Source: Citrobacter enshiensis
GTDB lineage: Bacteria; Pseudomonadota; Gammaproteobacteria; Enterobacterales; Enterobacteriaceae
Length of the DNA stretch: 64,000 nt
NCBI RefSeq assembly: GCF_029338175.1
Contig: NZ_CP119862.1
Span: forward strand, 4,851,452 to 4,915,451
Direction of reading: 5' to 3'
Shown: piece by piece, positions 1 through 9,946 of the stretch
Position numbering within the stretch: the stretch's first letter is position 1
How the letters are laid out: every line of letters starts with the position of its first letter
Translations under genes and position numbers: made by a program
Notes under the pieces: generated by a model
Told to the model about the DNA's origin: nothing
The model's input: only the letters and a program-made list of their open reading frames with translations
Database searches by the model: none

Positions 1-2
1 AA

Positions 3-350
<348 letters not shown>

Positions 351-351
351 G

Positions 352-386
352 AAAAAGCCCGAGGTCTGAACCTTCGGGCTTTTTTT
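352..386 (+). terminator. Rho-independent terminator of ppiC
   Basis: The arm AAGCCCGA, about 14 bases and the arm TTCGGGCTT form a GC-rich hairpin followed by seven T. It starts directly after the ppiC stop codon. The A-run on the other side may let it also end ilvC transcripts. Confidence 0.85.
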
Positions 387-424
387 GTAGGCCGGATAAG
401 GCGTTTACGCCGCCATCCGGCAAT
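387..424. repeat. REP element between ppiC and ilvC
   Basis: The imperfect palindrome GCCGGATAAGGCG ... CGCCATCCGGC is the enterobacterial REP (repetitive extragenic palindrome) pattern. It sits in the convergent ppiC/ilvC gap, and the last codons of ilvC run into a second partial copy (TTATCCGGCAAC). Confidence 0.85.
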
Positions 425-436
425 TCGTGCTACACC

Positions 437-1912
437 TTATCCGGCAACAGCAATACGTTTCATATCGGTCATATAGCCACGCAGTTTCTGGCCCACTTTC
501 TCAATCGCATGACCGCGAATCGCTTCGTTCACATCACGCAACTGCGCGTTATCGACAGCACCTTCGGCAATGGCTTTGCCCAGGTCGCCCGGCTGAATTT
601 CAGTCATGAACGATTTCAGCAGCGGTACGCAAGCGTAAGAGAACAGGTAGTTACCATATTCAGCGGTATCAGAGATAACCACGTTCATTTCATACAGACG
701 CTTACGGGCGATGGTATTCGCAATCAGCGGCAGTTCGTGCAGTGATTCGTAGTAAGCAGACTCTTCGATGATGCCGGAATCCACCATGGTTTCAAACGCC
801 AGCTCAACGCCCGCTTTCACCATCGCGATCATCAGCACACCTTTATCGAAGTACTCCTGCTCGCCAATTTTGCCTTCAAACTGCGGCGCGGTTTCAAACG
901 CGGTTTTGCCGGTCTCTTCACGCCAGGTCAGCAGTTTCTTATCGTCGTTAGCCCAGTCAGCCATCATGCCGGAGGAGAATTCGCCGGAGATGATGTCATC
1001 CATGTGCTTCTGGAACAGCGGCGCCATGATCTCTTTCAGCTGCTCGGACAGCGCGTAAGCACGCAGTTTCGCCGGGTTAGACAGGCGATCCATCATCAAC
1101 GTGATACCACCCTGTTTCAGCGCTTCGGTAATGGTTTCCCAGCCAAACTGAATCAGTTTTTCGGCATAGGCCGGATCGGTGCCTTCTTCCACCAGCTTGT
1201 CGAAGCACAGCAGAGAACCGGCCTGCAACATACCGCACAGGATAGTCTGCTCGCCCATCAGGTCAGATTTCACTTCCGCAACGAAGGAGGATTCCAGTAC
1301 ACCCGCACGGTGACCGCCGGTTGCTGCGGCCCAGGCTTTGGCAATCGCCATACCTTCGCCTTTCGGATCGTTTTCCGGGTGAACGGCGATCAGGGTCGGT
1401 ACGCCGAAACCGCGTTTGTACTCTTCGCGCACTTCGGTGCCCGGGCACTTCGGCGCCACCATCACGACGGTAATGTCTTTACGGATCTGCTCGCCGACTT
1501 CAACAATGTTGAAACCGTGAGAGTAGCCCAGCGCCGCGCCGTCTTTCATCAGCGGCTGAACGGAACGCACAACGTCAGAGTGCTGTTTGTCTGGCGTCAG
1601 GTTAACCACCAGATCCGCCTGCGGGATCAGCTCTTCGTAGGTACCGACTTTGAAGCCGTTTTCGGTCGCTTTACGCCAGGAAGCACGCTTCTCAGCAATC
1701 GCTTCTTTGCGCAGGGCGTAGGAGATATCCAGACCGGAGTCACGCATGTTCAGGCCCTGGTTCAGACCCTGTGCGCCACAGCCGACGATGACCACTTTTT
1801 TACCCTGAAGGTAGCTCGCGCCATCGGCGAATTCGTCGCGGCCCATAAAGCGACATTTACCCAGCTGCGCCAGCTGCTGGCGCAGGTTCAGTGTATTGAA
1901 GTAGTTAGCCAT
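437..1912 (-). CDS. ilvC: Ketol-acid reductoisomerase IlvC
   Basis: Converts acetolactate or acetohydroxybutyrate to the dihydroxy acids of valine and isoleucine synthesis, using NADPH and Mg2+. The 491-residue length is the long class II form with a duplicated C-terminal domain. The nucleotide-binding loop GCGAQG is at about residues 44-49. The Mg2+ ligands D217 and E221 lie in KSDLMGEQ, and K155 lies in MVAPK. The frame stays open 80 codons upstream, but the start at 1912 gives MANYFNTLN, the family N-terminus, with a GGAG ribosome site six bases before it. It is transcribed divergently from its activator ilvY. Confidence 0.98.
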   Translation of the reverse strand: MANYFNTLNLRQQLAQLGKCRFMGRDEFADGASYLQGKKVVIVGCGAQGLNQGLNMRDSGLDISYALRKEAIAEKRASWRKATENGFKVGTYEELIPQADLVVNLTPDKQHSDVVRSVQPLMKDGAALGYSHGFNIVEVGEQIRKDITVVMVAPKCPGTEVREEYKRGFGVPTLIAVHPENDPKGEGMAIAKAWAAATGGHRAGVLESSFVAEVKSDLMGEQTILCGMLQAGSLLCFDKLVEEGTDPAYAEKLIQFGWETITEALKQGGITLMMDRLSNPAKLRAYALSEQLKEIMAPLFQKHMDDIISGEFSSGMMADWANDDKKLLTWREETGKTAFETAPQFEGKIGEQEYFDKGVLMIAMVKAGVELAFETMVDSGIIEESAYYESLHELPLIANTIARKRLYEMNVVISDTAEYGNYLFSYACVPLLKSFMTEIQPGDLGKAIAEGAVDNAQLRDVNEAIRGHAIEKVGQKLRGYMTDMKRIAVAG

Positions 1913-2079
1913 GGTGAACTCCGTGATGTTGTGTTGTCGTGCTTTATTGTTAGGTTCGCTTGCCGTGTCATTGCAAGAGAGAATGAACTCACTATATGAC
2001 AGGAAATTTATTGCGGAAATTGATATATTCACAACGTCACGTTGCAATTTCTGCAATATAAAAGAGTGGAGTGCGATCT
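1913..2079. promoter_or_regulatory. ilvC/ilvY divergent control region
   Basis: The 167-base gap between the divergent genes holds the palindrome TTGCAATTTCTGCAA at 2042-2056, which fits a LysR-type T-N11-A operator. A second AT-rich partly symmetric stretch lies at 2011-2030. In E. coli, IlvY binds two tandem sites here and activates ilvC when acetolactate or acetohydroxybutyrate is present. Exact operator limits are inferred. Confidence 0.7.
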
Positions 2080-2970
2080 GTGGATTTACGCGATCTGAAA
2101 ACCTTTCTGCATCTGGCGGAGAGCCGCCATTTTGGCCGCAGCGCGCGGGCAATGCACGTCAGCCCCTCGACGCTTTCCCGGCAGATTCAGCGCCTGGAAG
2201 AAGATCTCGGCCAGCCGCTGTTTGTGCGCGATAACCGCACCGTGACGCTGACCGAAGCGGGTGAAGAGCTACGCGTTTTTGCCCAGCAAACCTTGCTGCA
2301 GTACCAACAACTGCGCCATACCATCGACCAGCAAGGGCCGTCGCTTTCCGGCGAGCTGCATATCTTCTGCTCGGTGACCGCCGCCTACAGCCATCTGCCG
2401 CCAATTCTCGATCGCTTCCGCGCGGAACACCCGTCGGTGGAAATTAAGCTCACGACCGGTGATGCCGCCGATGCGATGGAAAAAGTGGTAACAGGCGAAG
2501 CGGATCTGGCAATTGCCGGGAAACCGGAAACGCTACCAGGCGCGGTGGCATTTTCGATGCTGGAAAATCTGGCGGTGGTGCTGATCGCCCCCGCATTGCC
2601 CTGCCCGGTGCGCAATCAGGTCTCCGTCGACGAACCCGACTGGTCGACGGTGCCGTTTATCATGGCCGACCAGGGACCGGTACGCCGCCGTATTGAATTG
2701 TGGTTCCGGCGCAACAAGATCAGCAATCCTTTGATTTACGCCACGGTGGGAGGCCATGAAGCGATGGTCTCGATGGTCGCGCTCGGCTGCGGTGTAGCGC
2801 TGCTGCCGGAAGTGGTGCTGGAAAACAGCCCGGAGCCGGTACGCAATCGCGTGATGATTCTGGAGCGCAGCGATGAAAAAACACCGTTCGAACTTGGTGT
2901 CTGCGCACAAAAAAAGCGGCTGCATGAGCCGCTGATTGATGCGTTTTGGGCGATTTTGCCGAACCATTAA
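2080..2970 (+). CDS. ilvY: LysR-type activator IlvY
   Basis: Positive regulator of ilvC that responds to the inducers acetolactate and acetohydroxybutyrate. The product is 296 residues. An N-terminal winged helix-turn-helix spans about residues 1-60 ([20 protein letters not shown], then [11 protein letters not shown]), followed by a periplasmic-binding-like effector domain. I chose the GTG at 2080, which gives the family start M-DLRDLK and follows GAGTGGA at nine bases; a GTG three codons earlier is also open. It faces away from ilvC across their shared control region. Confidence 0.96.
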   Translation: MDLRDLKTFLHLAESRHFGRSARAMHVSPSTLSRQIQRLEEDLGQPLFVRDNRTVTLTEAGEELRVFAQQTLLQYQQLRHTIDQQGPSLSGELHIFCSVTAAYSHLPPILDRFRAEHPSVEIKLTTGDAADAMEKVVTGEADLAIAGKPETLPGAVAFSMLENLAVVLIAPALPCPVRNQVSVDEPDWSTVPFIMADQGPVRRRIELWFRRNKISNPLIYATVGGHEAMVSMVALGCGVALLPEVVLENSPEPVRNRVMILERSDEKTPFELGVCAQKKRLHEPLIDAFWAILPNH

Positions 2971-2973
2971 CCC

Positions 2974-3039
2974 CATGCCGGATGGCGGCGCAAGCTACAA
3001 ACGGCGTGTAGGCCTGATAAGCGAAGCGCCATCAGGCAT
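2974..3039. repeat. REP pair (BIME) between ilvY and ilvA
   Basis: Two REP units in this convergent gap: ATGCCGGATGGCGGCGCA, and an inverted one, GGCCTGATAAGCG ... CGCCATCAGGC. Paired opposed REPs are the usual BIME arrangement and can stabilise both 3' ends. Confidence 0.8.
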
Positions 3040-3045
3040 CCCGTC

Positions 3046-4590
3046 CTAACCCGCCAGGAAGAACCTGAACGCCGGGTTATGCGTCTCATCGTGGCAGTCA
3101 TAGCCCAGCTCGTTCAGCCGCGTTTCGAAATCCGGTTCGTGCTCGCCCAGTTCGAATGCCGCTAACACACGCCCGTAGTCGGTACCATGGCTGCGGTAGT
3201 GGAACAAAGAGATGTTCCAGTGTGTGCCCAACGTATGCAGGAATTTCAGCAATGCCCCCGGTGATTCCGGGAACTCAAAGCTGAACAGACGTTCCTGTAA
3301 TGGCTTCGACGGACGGCCACCGACCATATAGCGCACGTGCAGTTTCGCCATTTCATCATCGGAGAGATCGACCACGCTGTAACCGCCGTCCTTGAGCAGT
3401 TGCAGAATTTCTTTACGCTCGTCCAGACCTCGGCTCAGACGCACCCCCACGAAAATGCAGGCATCTTTAGCATCGGCAAAGCGGTAGTTGAACTCGGTAA
3501 CCGAACGCCCGCCAAGCAATTGGCAGAACTTCAGGAAGCTACCCTTTTCTTCCGGGATGGTTACTGCCAGCAGGGCCTCGCGCTGTTCGCCCAGTTCACA
3601 GCGTTCGGAAACGTAGCGCAGACCGTGGAAGTTGACGTTAGCTCCGGAAAGCACATGCGCCAGCCGTTCGCCACGGATATTGTGCTGGGCGATATACTTT
3701 TTCATCCCCGCCAATGCCAGCGCACCTGACGGTTCCGCCACCGCACGCACATCTTCAAACAGATCTTTCATCGCCGCACAAATCGCATCGCTGTCGACGG
3801 TGATGATGTCGTCGAGATACTCCCGGCACAGACGGAAGGTTTCATCGCCGATGCGTTTGACCGCCACGCCTTCAGCAAACAAACCTACGCGCGGTAGGTC
3901 GACCGGATGACCGGCTTCCAGCGCCGCCTTCAGGCAGGCGGAGTCTTCCGCTTCTACGGCAATCACTTTGATTTGCGGCATCAGTTGCTTGATCAGCACC
4001 GCCACGCCCGCCGCCAGTCCACCGCCGCCGACCGGCACAAACACGCGGTCCAGGTGAGCGTCTTGTTGCAGCAGTTCCAGCGCCAGCGTGCCCTGGCCAG
4101 CAATCACCATCGGATGATCAAACGGGGGTACCCAGGTGAAGCCCTGTTGCTGCGACAGCTCAATCGCTTTGGCTTTCGCTTCATCAAAATTGGCGCCGTG
4201 CAGCAGCACTTCACCGCCGAAGCCGCGCACGGCATCGACTTTGATGTCGGCGGTGGCGGTTGGCATGACAATCAGCGCTTTTACGCCTAAACGCGCGGAG
4301 GAGAACGCCACGCCTTGTGCGTGGTTACCCGCGGATGCGGTGATCACCCCCTGCGCTTTCTGTTCTTCCGTCAGCCCCGCCATCATGGCGTAGGCACCAC
4401 GCAGCTTGAAGCTGTGCACCGGTTGGCGGTCTTCGCGTTTCACCAGGATCACGTTATCGAGGCGCGACGAGAGTTTTTCCATTTTTTGCAGCGGCGTGAC
4501 CTGCGCTGCTTCGTAGACCGGTGCGCGTAGCACCGCTCTGAGATATTCGGCACCTTCAGGGGTGCCGGACAGGGGTTGCGAGTCAGCCAT
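3046..4590 (-). CDS. ilvA: Biosynthetic threonine deaminase IlvA
   Basis: PLP-dependent deamination of threonine to 2-oxobutanoate, the first committed step to isoleucine and feedback-inhibited by it. Family length of 514 residues. The PLP lysine is K62 in VHSFKLRGAY, and a glycine-rich phosphate loop GGGGLAAG is near residue 188. The last 180 residues form the paired ACT-like regulatory domain. Two adjacent ATGs occur. The second, at 4590, sits six bases from the GGGGGG run used as ribosome site and matches the E. coli start, whereas the one at 4593 is only three away. It is the last gene of ilvLXGMEDA and nearly touches ilvD, suggesting translational coupling. Confidence 0.97.
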   Translation of the reverse strand: MADSQPLSGTPEGAEYLRAVLRAPVYEAAQVTPLQKMEKLSSRLDNVILVKREDRQPVHSFKLRGAYAMMAGLTEEQKAQGVITASAGNHAQGVAFSSARLGVKALIVMPTATADIKVDAVRGFGGEVLLHGANFDEAKAKAIELSQQQGFTWVPPFDHPMVIAGQGTLALELLQQDAHLDRVFVPVGGGGLAAGVAVLIKQLMPQIKVIAVEAEDSACLKAALEAGHPVDLPRVGLFAEGVAVKRIGDETFRLCREYLDDIITVDSDAICAAMKDLFEDVRAVAEPSGALALAGMKKYIAQHNIRGERLAHVLSGANVNFHGLRYVSERCELGEQREALLAVTIPEEKGSFLKFCQLLGGRSVTEFNYRFADAKDACIFVGVRLSRGLDERKEILQLLKDGGYSVVDLSDDEMAKLHVRYMVGGRPSKPLQERLFSFEFPESPGALLKFLHTLGTHWNISLFHYRSHGTDYGRVLAAFELGEHEPDFETRLNELGYDCHDETHNPAFRFFLAG

Positions 4591-4592
4591 CA

Positions 4593-6443
4593 TTAACCCC
4601 CCAGTTTTGATTTATCGCGCACCGCACCTTTGTCGGCGCTGGTCGCCAGGCTGGCATAGGCACGCAGGGCAAAGGAGACCTGACGCTCACGGTTCTTCGG
4701 CGTCCAGGCTTTATCGCCACGGGCTTCCTGCGCCTCACGACGTGCCGCAATTTCCTGCTCGCTCAGTTGCAGTTGGATGCCGCGATTTGGGATATCAATT
4801 TCGATCAGATCGCCGTCTTCGATGATCGCAATATTGCCGCCGCTCGCCGCTTCCGGGGAAACGTGGCCGATGGACAGGCCAGAAGTACCGCCGGAGAAAC
4901 GACCGTCGGTCACCAACGCACAGGCTTTGCCGAGGCCCATCGATTTCAGGAACGTGGTGGGGTAAAGCATCTCTTGCATTCCTGGGCCGCCTTTCGGACC
5001 TTCGTAGCGGATGACAACCACATCGCCCGCGACCACCTTGCCACCGAGGATAGCATCTACGGCATCGTCCTGGCTTTCGTAGACTTTGGCCGGGCCGGTG
5101 AATTTGAGGATGCTGTCGTCGACGCCTGCCGTTTTGACGATGCAGCCGTTTTCCGCGAAGTTGCCGTAAAGCACAGCCAGCCCGCCGTCTTTGCTGTAAG
5201 CATGCTCCAGCGAGCGGATACAGCCATTCGCGCGGTCATCATCCAGCGTATCCCAGCGGCAATCCTGAGAGAATGCCTGGGTGGTGCGGATACCCGCAGG
5301 CCCGGCGCGGAACATGGTTTTCACCGCATCGTCCTGGGTCACGACAACGTCATATTGCTCCAGGGTTTGCGGCAGCGTCAGACCGAGCACGTTTTTCACG
5401 TCGCGGTTAAGCAGTTTGGCACGGTCCAGTTCGCCCAGAATCCCCAATACGCCGCCCGCGCGGTGTACGTCTTCCATATGGTATTTCTGCGTGCTCGGCG
5501 CGACTTTACACAGCTGAGGCACTTTGCGGGAGAGTTTGTCGATGTCACTCATGGTGAAGTCGATTTCCGCTTCCTGCGCCGCCGCCAACAGGTGAAGAAC
5601 GGTGTTGGTGGAACCGCCCATGGCGATGTCCAGGATCATGGCATTTTCGAACGCCGCTTTGTTCGCGATGTTACGCGGCAGCGCGCTGGCGTCGTCTTGT
5701 TCGTAATAGCGTTTGGTCAGTTCAACGATGCGCGTGCCTGCATTGAGGAACAACTGCTTACGGTCAGCGTGGGTCGCCAGCAGTGAACCATTACCCGGCT
5801 GTGAAAGACCCAGCGCTTCGGTCAGACAGTTCATGGAGTTAGCGGTGAACATCCCGGAACAAGAGCCGCAGGTCGGACACGCGGAGCGTTCTACCTGATC
5901 GCTCTGTTCGTCGGAGACTTTCGGGTCCGCGCCCTGAATCATCGCGTCAACCAGGTCGAGCTTGATGATTTGATCGGAGAGTTTGGTTTTCCCGGCTTCC
6001 ATCGGGCCACCGGAAACAAAGATCACCGGAATGTTCAGGCGCAGGGAGGCCATCAGCATCCCCGGGGTGATTTTGTCGCAGTTGGAGATGCAAACCATCG
6101 CGTCAGCGCAGTGGGCGTTGACCATATACTCAACAGAATCGGCGATCAGCTCGCGAGACGGCAGTGAATAAAGCATGCCCCCGTGGCCCATGGCGATACC
6201 GTCGTCCACCGCAATGGTGTTGAACTCTTTGGCAACACCGCCTGCCGCTTCAATCTGTTCAGCAACCAGTTTACCGAGGTCGCGCAGGTGCACATGGCCC
6301 GGCACGAACTGGGTAAACGAGTTTACAACCGCAATAATCGGCTTGCCGAAATCGGCGTCGGTCATCCCGGTTGCGCGCCACAGTGCGCGGGCCCCCGCCA
6401 TATTACGGCCATGGGTGGTGGTAGCGGAACGATACTTAGGCAT
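4593..6443 (-). CDS. ilvD: Dihydroxy-acid dehydratase IlvD
   Basis: Fe-S dehydratase making the 2-oxo acid precursors of valine and isoleucine. At 616 residues it is full length. Cysteines expected to ligate the cluster are visible in [10 protein letters not shown] (C122) and [12 protein letters not shown] (C195), typical of the ilvD/edd family. It lies between ilvE and ilvA in the operon, and its stop codon abuts the ilvA start. The reading frame is clean throughout, unlike genes beyond 19 kb. Confidence 0.98.
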   Translation of the reverse strand: MPKYRSATTTHGRNMAGARALWRATGMTDADFGKPIIAVVNSFTQFVPGHVHLRDLGKLVAEQIEAAGGVAKEFNTIAVDDGIAMGHGGMLYSLPSRELIADSVEYMVNAHCADAMVCISNCDKITPGMLMASLRLNIPVIFVSGGPMEAGKTKLSDQIIKLDLVDAMIQGADPKVSDEQSDQVERSACPTCGSCSGMFTANSMNCLTEALGLSQPGNGSLLATHADRKQLFLNAGTRIVELTKRYYEQDDASALPRNIANKAAFENAMILDIAMGGSTNTVLHLLAAAQEAEIDFTMSDIDKLSRKVPQLCKVAPSTQKYHMEDVHRAGGVLGILGELDRAKLLNRDVKNVLGLTLPQTLEQYDVVVTQDDAVKTMFRAGPAGIRTTQAFSQDCRWDTLDDDRANGCIRSLEHAYSKDGGLAVLYGNFAENGCIVKTAGVDDSILKFTGPAKVYESQDDAVDAILGGKVVAGDVVVIRYEGPKGGPGMQEMLYPTTFLKSMGLGKACALVTDGRFSGGTSGLSIGHVSPEAASGGNIAIIEDGDLIEIDIPNRGIQLQLSEQEIAARREAQEARGDKAWTPKNRERQVSFALRAYASLATSADKGAVRDKSKLGG

Positions 6444-6472
6444 GCTTTATTTACTCCCGTCTGACTATTTAG

Positions 6473-6494
6473 CGGGACGGTGCGTGCCGTCCCG
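6473..6494. repeat. Intercistronic hairpin between ilvE and ilvD
   Basis: Perfect inverted repeat CGGGACGG - 6-base loop - CCGTCCCG in the 60-base ilvE-ilvD gap. It lacks a following T-run on the operon strand, so it looks like an RNA stability or processing element and not a terminator. Confidence 0.55.
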
Positions 6495-6503
6495 AATTTA
6501 TAT

Positions 6504-7433
6504 TTATGGATTAACCTGATCCAACCAGCCCCATTTATCTTCCGTTTCACCGGTGAAGAGGCCAAAGAATGCTTGCTGAATGCGTTTGGTGACCGGGCCA
6601 CAGCGACCTTCACCCACCTGGATACCATCTACGCTGCGAACTGGCGTGATTTCTGCTGCGGTTCCGGACATGAACACTTCATCCGCCAGATACAGTGATT
6701 CGCGGGACAGTACTTGCTCACGTACTTCGATATCCAGCTCTTTCGCCAGTTTGATGATGGCGTCGCGGGTGATACCCGGCAGCGCGGATGAAGTGAACGG
6801 AGGGGTGAACAGGATGCCGTCTTTCACTTCAAACAGGTTCTCGCCTGCGCCTTCGGAAATGTAGCCGTTCACATCCAGCGCAATCCCTTCCTGATAACCG
6901 TGGCGACGCGCTTCGCTACCGACCAGCAGAGAGGAAAGATAGTTACCGCCCGCTTTTGCGGCAGTCGGGATGGTGTTCGGCGCAACGCGGTTCCAGGAAG
7001 AAACCATCGCATCGATCCCCTGCTCCAGCGCTTCAGCGCCCAGATAGGCTCCCCACGGGAATGCAGCGATGATCACATCAGTGGTGTATCCCGCAGGCGG
7101 GTTAACGCCCATACCCACATCACCCACAAAGACCAGTGGGCGAATATACGCGCTGGTCAGATTGTTTTTGCGGATAACGGCGCGGCAGGCTTCCATTAAC
7201 TCATCAACGCTCTGAGAAACCGGGAAACGATAAATTTTTGCTGAGTCGCGAAGGCGCTGCATGTGTTCGCGATGGCGGAACACCACAGGTCCTTTGTGAG
7301 AATCGTAGCAACGGATCCCTTCAAACACTGAAGTACCGTAGTGCAACGCGTGGGACATTACGTGAACTTTCGCATCTTCCCAACGAATCATCTCGCCATT
7401 GGACCAAATGTAATCAGCTTTTTTCGTCGTCAT
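6504..7433 (-). CDS. ilvE: Branched-chain aminotransferase IlvE
   Basis: PLP class IV aminotransferase that interconverts valine, leucine and isoleucine with their 2-oxo acids, using glutamate. Product of 309 residues starting MTTKKADYIW. The PLP-binding lysine is K160 in IPTAAKAGGNYL. The family signature continues through the VNGYISEGAGENLF stretch. The frame is open 19 codons further upstream, but the start at 7433 follows GGAAG and matches the E. coli N-terminus. It lies 17 bases after ilvM in the operon. Confidence 0.97.
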   Translation of the reverse strand: MTTKKADYIWSNGEMIRWEDAKVHVMSHALHYGTSVFEGIRCYDSHKGPVVFRHREHMQRLRDSAKIYRFPVSQSVDELMEACRAVIRKNNLTSAYIRPLVFVGDVGMGVNPPAGYTTDVIIAAFPWGAYLGAEALEQGIDAMVSSWNRVAPNTIPTAAKAGGNYLSSLLVGSEARRHGYQEGIALDVNGYISEGAGENLFEVKDGILFTPPFTSSALPGITRDAIIKLAKELDIEVREQVLSRESLYLADEVFMSGTAAEITPVRSVDGIQVGEGRCGPVTKRIQQAFFGLFTGETEDKWGWLDQVNP

Positions 7434-7450
7434 TTTTCTTCCTTTTGCGC

Positions 7451-7714
7451 TCAGGCGCGGATCTGTTGTGATGTGGTTGTGCTCTGGCAAATGGCAACAT
7501 GTGCAACGTCTACCAGTTTACTTAACTGACTAAACAGTAAGTCGACCGACCGGGGGCTGGCAACGGTCAATTCGATATTTATATTCTGTGCATCGCCAGC
7601 TGTTTCCATATTCATAGCGCACACCTGAAAACCGCGATGACGTACCACACGTAAAACACGCTCTAACGTTTCCGGACTGAAACGCGCCGCCACATTAACC
7701 TGATGTTGCATCAT
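7451..7714 (-). CDS. ilvM: Acetolactate synthase II small subunit IlvM
   Basis: Regulatory subunit of acetohydroxyacid synthase II, an ACT-type domain of 87 residues that pairs with IlvG to give a stable, active enzyme. The sequence [20 protein letters not shown] is the recognisable family start. Its ATG overlaps the ilvG stop by four bases (ATGA), so translation is probably coupled and subunit amounts balanced. Confidence 0.97.
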   Translation of the reverse strand: MMQHQVNVAARFSPETLERVLRVVRHRGFQVCAMNMETAGDAQNINIELTVASPRSVDLLFSQLSKLVDVAHVAICQSTTTSQQIRA

Positions 7715-9357
7715 GATAATTTCTCCAGCATTTCTGAGTTACTGGCGCCGGGGGGCACCAGGGGCCAGACATTCTCAAGCTCGTCGATTGAGACATGAAG
7801 CAGGTAAGGCCCCTCACTGTTCAGCATGGTGTCGAGTGCCGCTTCAACCTGGTCTTTACGGGTGATGTGTTGGCCAGGAATGCCGAAGGCGCTGGCTAAC
7901 ATGAGGAAATCGGGATTATCGGTAAGGGTGGTTTCGCTATAACGTTCCTGAAAAAACAGTTGCTGCCATTGTCGCACCATCCCTAAACGCTGATTATCGA
8001 GTAAGACGATTTTCAACGGTAACTGCTTGCGTTTTACGGTGCCCAGTTCCTGCACATTCATCATGAAAGAACCGTCACCGGAGATACAGATAACGGTGTC
8101 ATCCGGCCGCGCCACTTGTGCGCCCACCGCCGCTGGCAGGCCGAAGCCCATCGTGCCTAAGCCGCTGGAGGTGATAAAGTTTTCCGGGCGGGTATAGGTC
8201 ATATGCTGCGCCGACCACATCTGATGTTGGCCAACATCCGTCGTCACGACGCTGTCTGCCGGTTTACGATCTGACAACTGCTTTAACAACAGCGGGGCAT
8301 AGATAGCCTCACCGGGGTGATCATAGCGCCAGCTATGCTCGGTGCGCAGTTGAGCGCAATGCTGACGCCAGTCTTCAATATTCAACGACTGCTGCAGAGC
8401 GGGCAGCAGGGTATTCAGATCGCCCTGAAGGGCGACGTGCGCCTGACGCAGTTTGTTCATTTCTGCGGGATCGATATCCATGTGGATCACGCTGGCTTTT
8501 GGCGCAAAAGTATTTAACTTGCCAGTCACCCGGTCATCAAAACGCGCACCGACAGCCACCAGCAGATCGCATTCCTGCACCGCAAAGTTTGCCGCTTTCG
8601 TGCCATGCATCCCCAGCATGCCAAGATAATACGGATAGTCTGCATCAACAGCGCCAAGCCCTTTCAACGTGCAGGTGACTGGCATGCGGGTCGCATCGAG
8701 AAATTCACGCAACGCGGGTACCGCCTGCGCCATCCCCACGCCTCCCCCGACGTACAGCATCGGCTTTTGCGCTTGCGCTATCATTCGACACGCCTGCTCA
8801 ACATCAGCGTGCGGGAACGTAACATCATTTTTCACTGTGGAAAAATAGGGCTCAAGAGAACCGTTGGCCAGCTGGATATCTTTAGGGATATCAACCAGAA
8901 CAGGGCCTGGTCGTCCAGAATTCGCTATCCTGAAGGCGTCGGACATGATACGGGGTAACTCTTCCAGCGACGGCACCAGGAAGCTGTGTTTGGTGCAGGC
9001 CAGGGACAGTCCTAACACGTCCACTTCCTGAAAAGCATCGGTGCCAATGAAAGGCGCAGAAACCTGGCCAGTGATGGCGACTACGGGAACGGAATCTAAC
9101 AGCGCATCAGCCAGACCGGTGATCAGATTGGTCGCCCCTGGCCCAGAGGTTGCGATACAGACGCCGGTTTTACCGGTCGAACGCGCATACCCGATGGCTG
9201 CCATGGCTGCCCCCTGCTCGTGTCTGCACAACAGGTGTTCCACGCCGCCGTCATACAACGCATCGTAAACCGGCATAATTGCGCCACCGGGATAACCAAA
9301 AACGGTTTTAACACCCTGCGCTCGCAAAGCATGTACTACCCATTGCGCCCCATTCAT
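7711..9357 (-). CDS. ilvG: Acetolactate synthase II large subunit IlvG (intact)
   Basis: Thiamine-diphosphate enzyme that condenses pyruvate with pyruvate or 2-oxobutanoate, the first common step to valine and isoleucine. Isozyme II is known to be valine-resistant. The 548 residues are uninterrupted, whereas E. coli K-12 carries a frameshift in this gene. Visible features are the ThDP-activating glutamate E47 in [10 protein letters not shown], the central FAD-type domain, and the C-terminal cofactor motif from GDGSFMMN to LLDN. The start at 9357 follows GGGGAAG. Confidence 0.98.
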   Translation of the reverse strand: MNGAQWVVHALRAQGVKTVFGYPGGAIMPVYDALYDGGVEHLLCRHEQGAAMAAIGYARSTGKTGVCIATSGPGATNLITGLADALLDSVPVVAITGQVSAPFIGTDAFQEVDVLGLSLACTKHSFLVPSLEELPRIMSDAFRIANSGRPGPVLVDIPKDIQLANGSLEPYFSTVKNDVTFPHADVEQACRMIAQAQKPMLYVGGGVGMAQAVPALREFLDATRMPVTCTLKGLGAVDADYPYYLGMLGMHGTKAANFAVQECDLLVAVGARFDDRVTGKLNTFAPKASVIHMDIDPAEMNKLRQAHVALQGDLNTLLPALQQSLNIEDWRQHCAQLRTEHSWRYDHPGEAIYAPLLLKQLSDRKPADSVVTTDVGQHQMWSAQHMTYTRPENFITSSGLGTMGFGLPAAVGAQVARPDDTVICISGDGSFMMNVQELGTVKRKQLPLKIVLLDNQRLGMVRQWQQLFFQERYSETTLTDNPDFLMLASAFGIPGQHITRKDQVEAALDTMLNSEGPYLLHVSIDELENVWPLVPPGASNSEMLEKLS

Positions 9358-9359
9358 AG

Positions 9360-9410
9360 TTACTTCCCCGCCATAAATTTGGAGAAACAGAATTTTATGC
9401 TGTTATTCAT
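9360..9410 (-). CDS. ilvX: IlvX small peptide (16 residues)
   Basis: Tiny reading frame between the attenuator and ilvG encoding [16 protein letters not shown]. It closely resembles the small E. coli protein IlvX in the same position. A GAGGAG ribosome site lies just upstream, and its stop is three bases from the ilvG ATG, so it may couple translation into ilvG. Its biochemical role is not known to me. Confidence 0.8.
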   Translation of the reverse strand: MNNSIKFCFSKFMAGK

Positions 9411-9440
9411 TTTCTGCTCCTCGGTTATGTTTTTAAGGTC

Positions 9441-9475
9441 AAAAAAAACCCCCGGACCTTTCGGTGCGGGGGTCT
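9441..9475 (-). terminator. ilvL attenuator terminator
   Basis: Read on the minus strand, ACCCCCGCACCGAAAGGTCC and GGGGGT form a strong GC hairpin followed by eight T, 20-50 bases after the leader peptide stop. This is the attenuator that ends transcription when charged Ile-, Val- and Leu-tRNA are plentiful. Confidence 0.9.
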
Positions 9476-9496
9476 TAGTTCGTTAAGGCTTGATTT

Positions 9497-9595
9497 TTAA
9501 GCCTTTCCTCGTCCAAGTGCAGCCCCGCACGGTGGGATAATAATCACCACCACGCTAATCACGACCAGGCTAATCACTCGTAGAAGGGCTTTCAT
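9497..9595 (-). CDS. ilvL: ilvGMEDA leader peptide IlvL
   Basis: A 32-residue leader, MKALLRVISLVVISVVVIII followed by PPCGAALGRGKA, that senses aminoacyl-tRNA supply. It has five isoleucines, six valines and four leucines, most of them clustered between residues 4 and 20. Ribosome stalling there disfavours the downstream terminator hairpin and lets RNA polymerase read on into ilvXGMEDA. Too short for ordinary gene finders, but position, composition and the following attenuator make the call firm. Confidence 0.95.
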   Translation of the reverse strand: MKALLRVISLVVISVVVIIIPPCGAALGRGKA

Positions 9596-9946
9596 TTTCG
9601 TATATTCTTGCATCTTGTTCGAAGGAATGCCTAAAGAGTTATCATAGATTTCACAAATAGCACAAGATATTTTTATTCTCTTTTTTCTGACACAGATAAC
9701 GGTTTAGCAAAAACATATTGTTTTATATAAGAAAAATAAAATATGAAAATATTTCATTTTCTTTCCCACCGAATGGTCATTTCCCTCCCGGAATCTCGCA
9801 TATCTTCCCTTTTGCGAGCAGCATTCCGCTCATCGGCCTTCCGTTTCAAGGTTGCACAAAACTTCATGAATCAGCCGCTAAAAGTCGTTATTTAGCCAAA
9901 CATTGTCATCATTAACTTCGACATAATGGCTGCATCAGGAGGAGTT
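9596..9946. promoter_or_regulatory. ilvL/comM divergent promoter region
   Basis: A 351-base AT-rich gap between divergent genes. On the minus strand TATGAT at 9641-9646 is a good -10 candidate about 45 bases before ilvL; no convincing -35 was seen. Long A/T tracts at 9660-9750 could act as UP-element or curved DNA. Toward comM only the AGGAGG ribosome site at 9938-9943 is clear. Confidence 0.5.

Noticed and set aside
1004..1999. 331-codon open frame on the plus strand opposite ilvC
   Set aside because: It is a shadow of the GC-rich, strongly biased ilvC frame: no ribosome site, no family resemblance, and complete overlap with an intact core enzyme gene.
4767..5786. 339-codon open frame on the plus strand opposite ilvD
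   Set aside because: Mirror of ilvD codon bias; arginine/histidine-rich translation with no domain, inside a certain gene.
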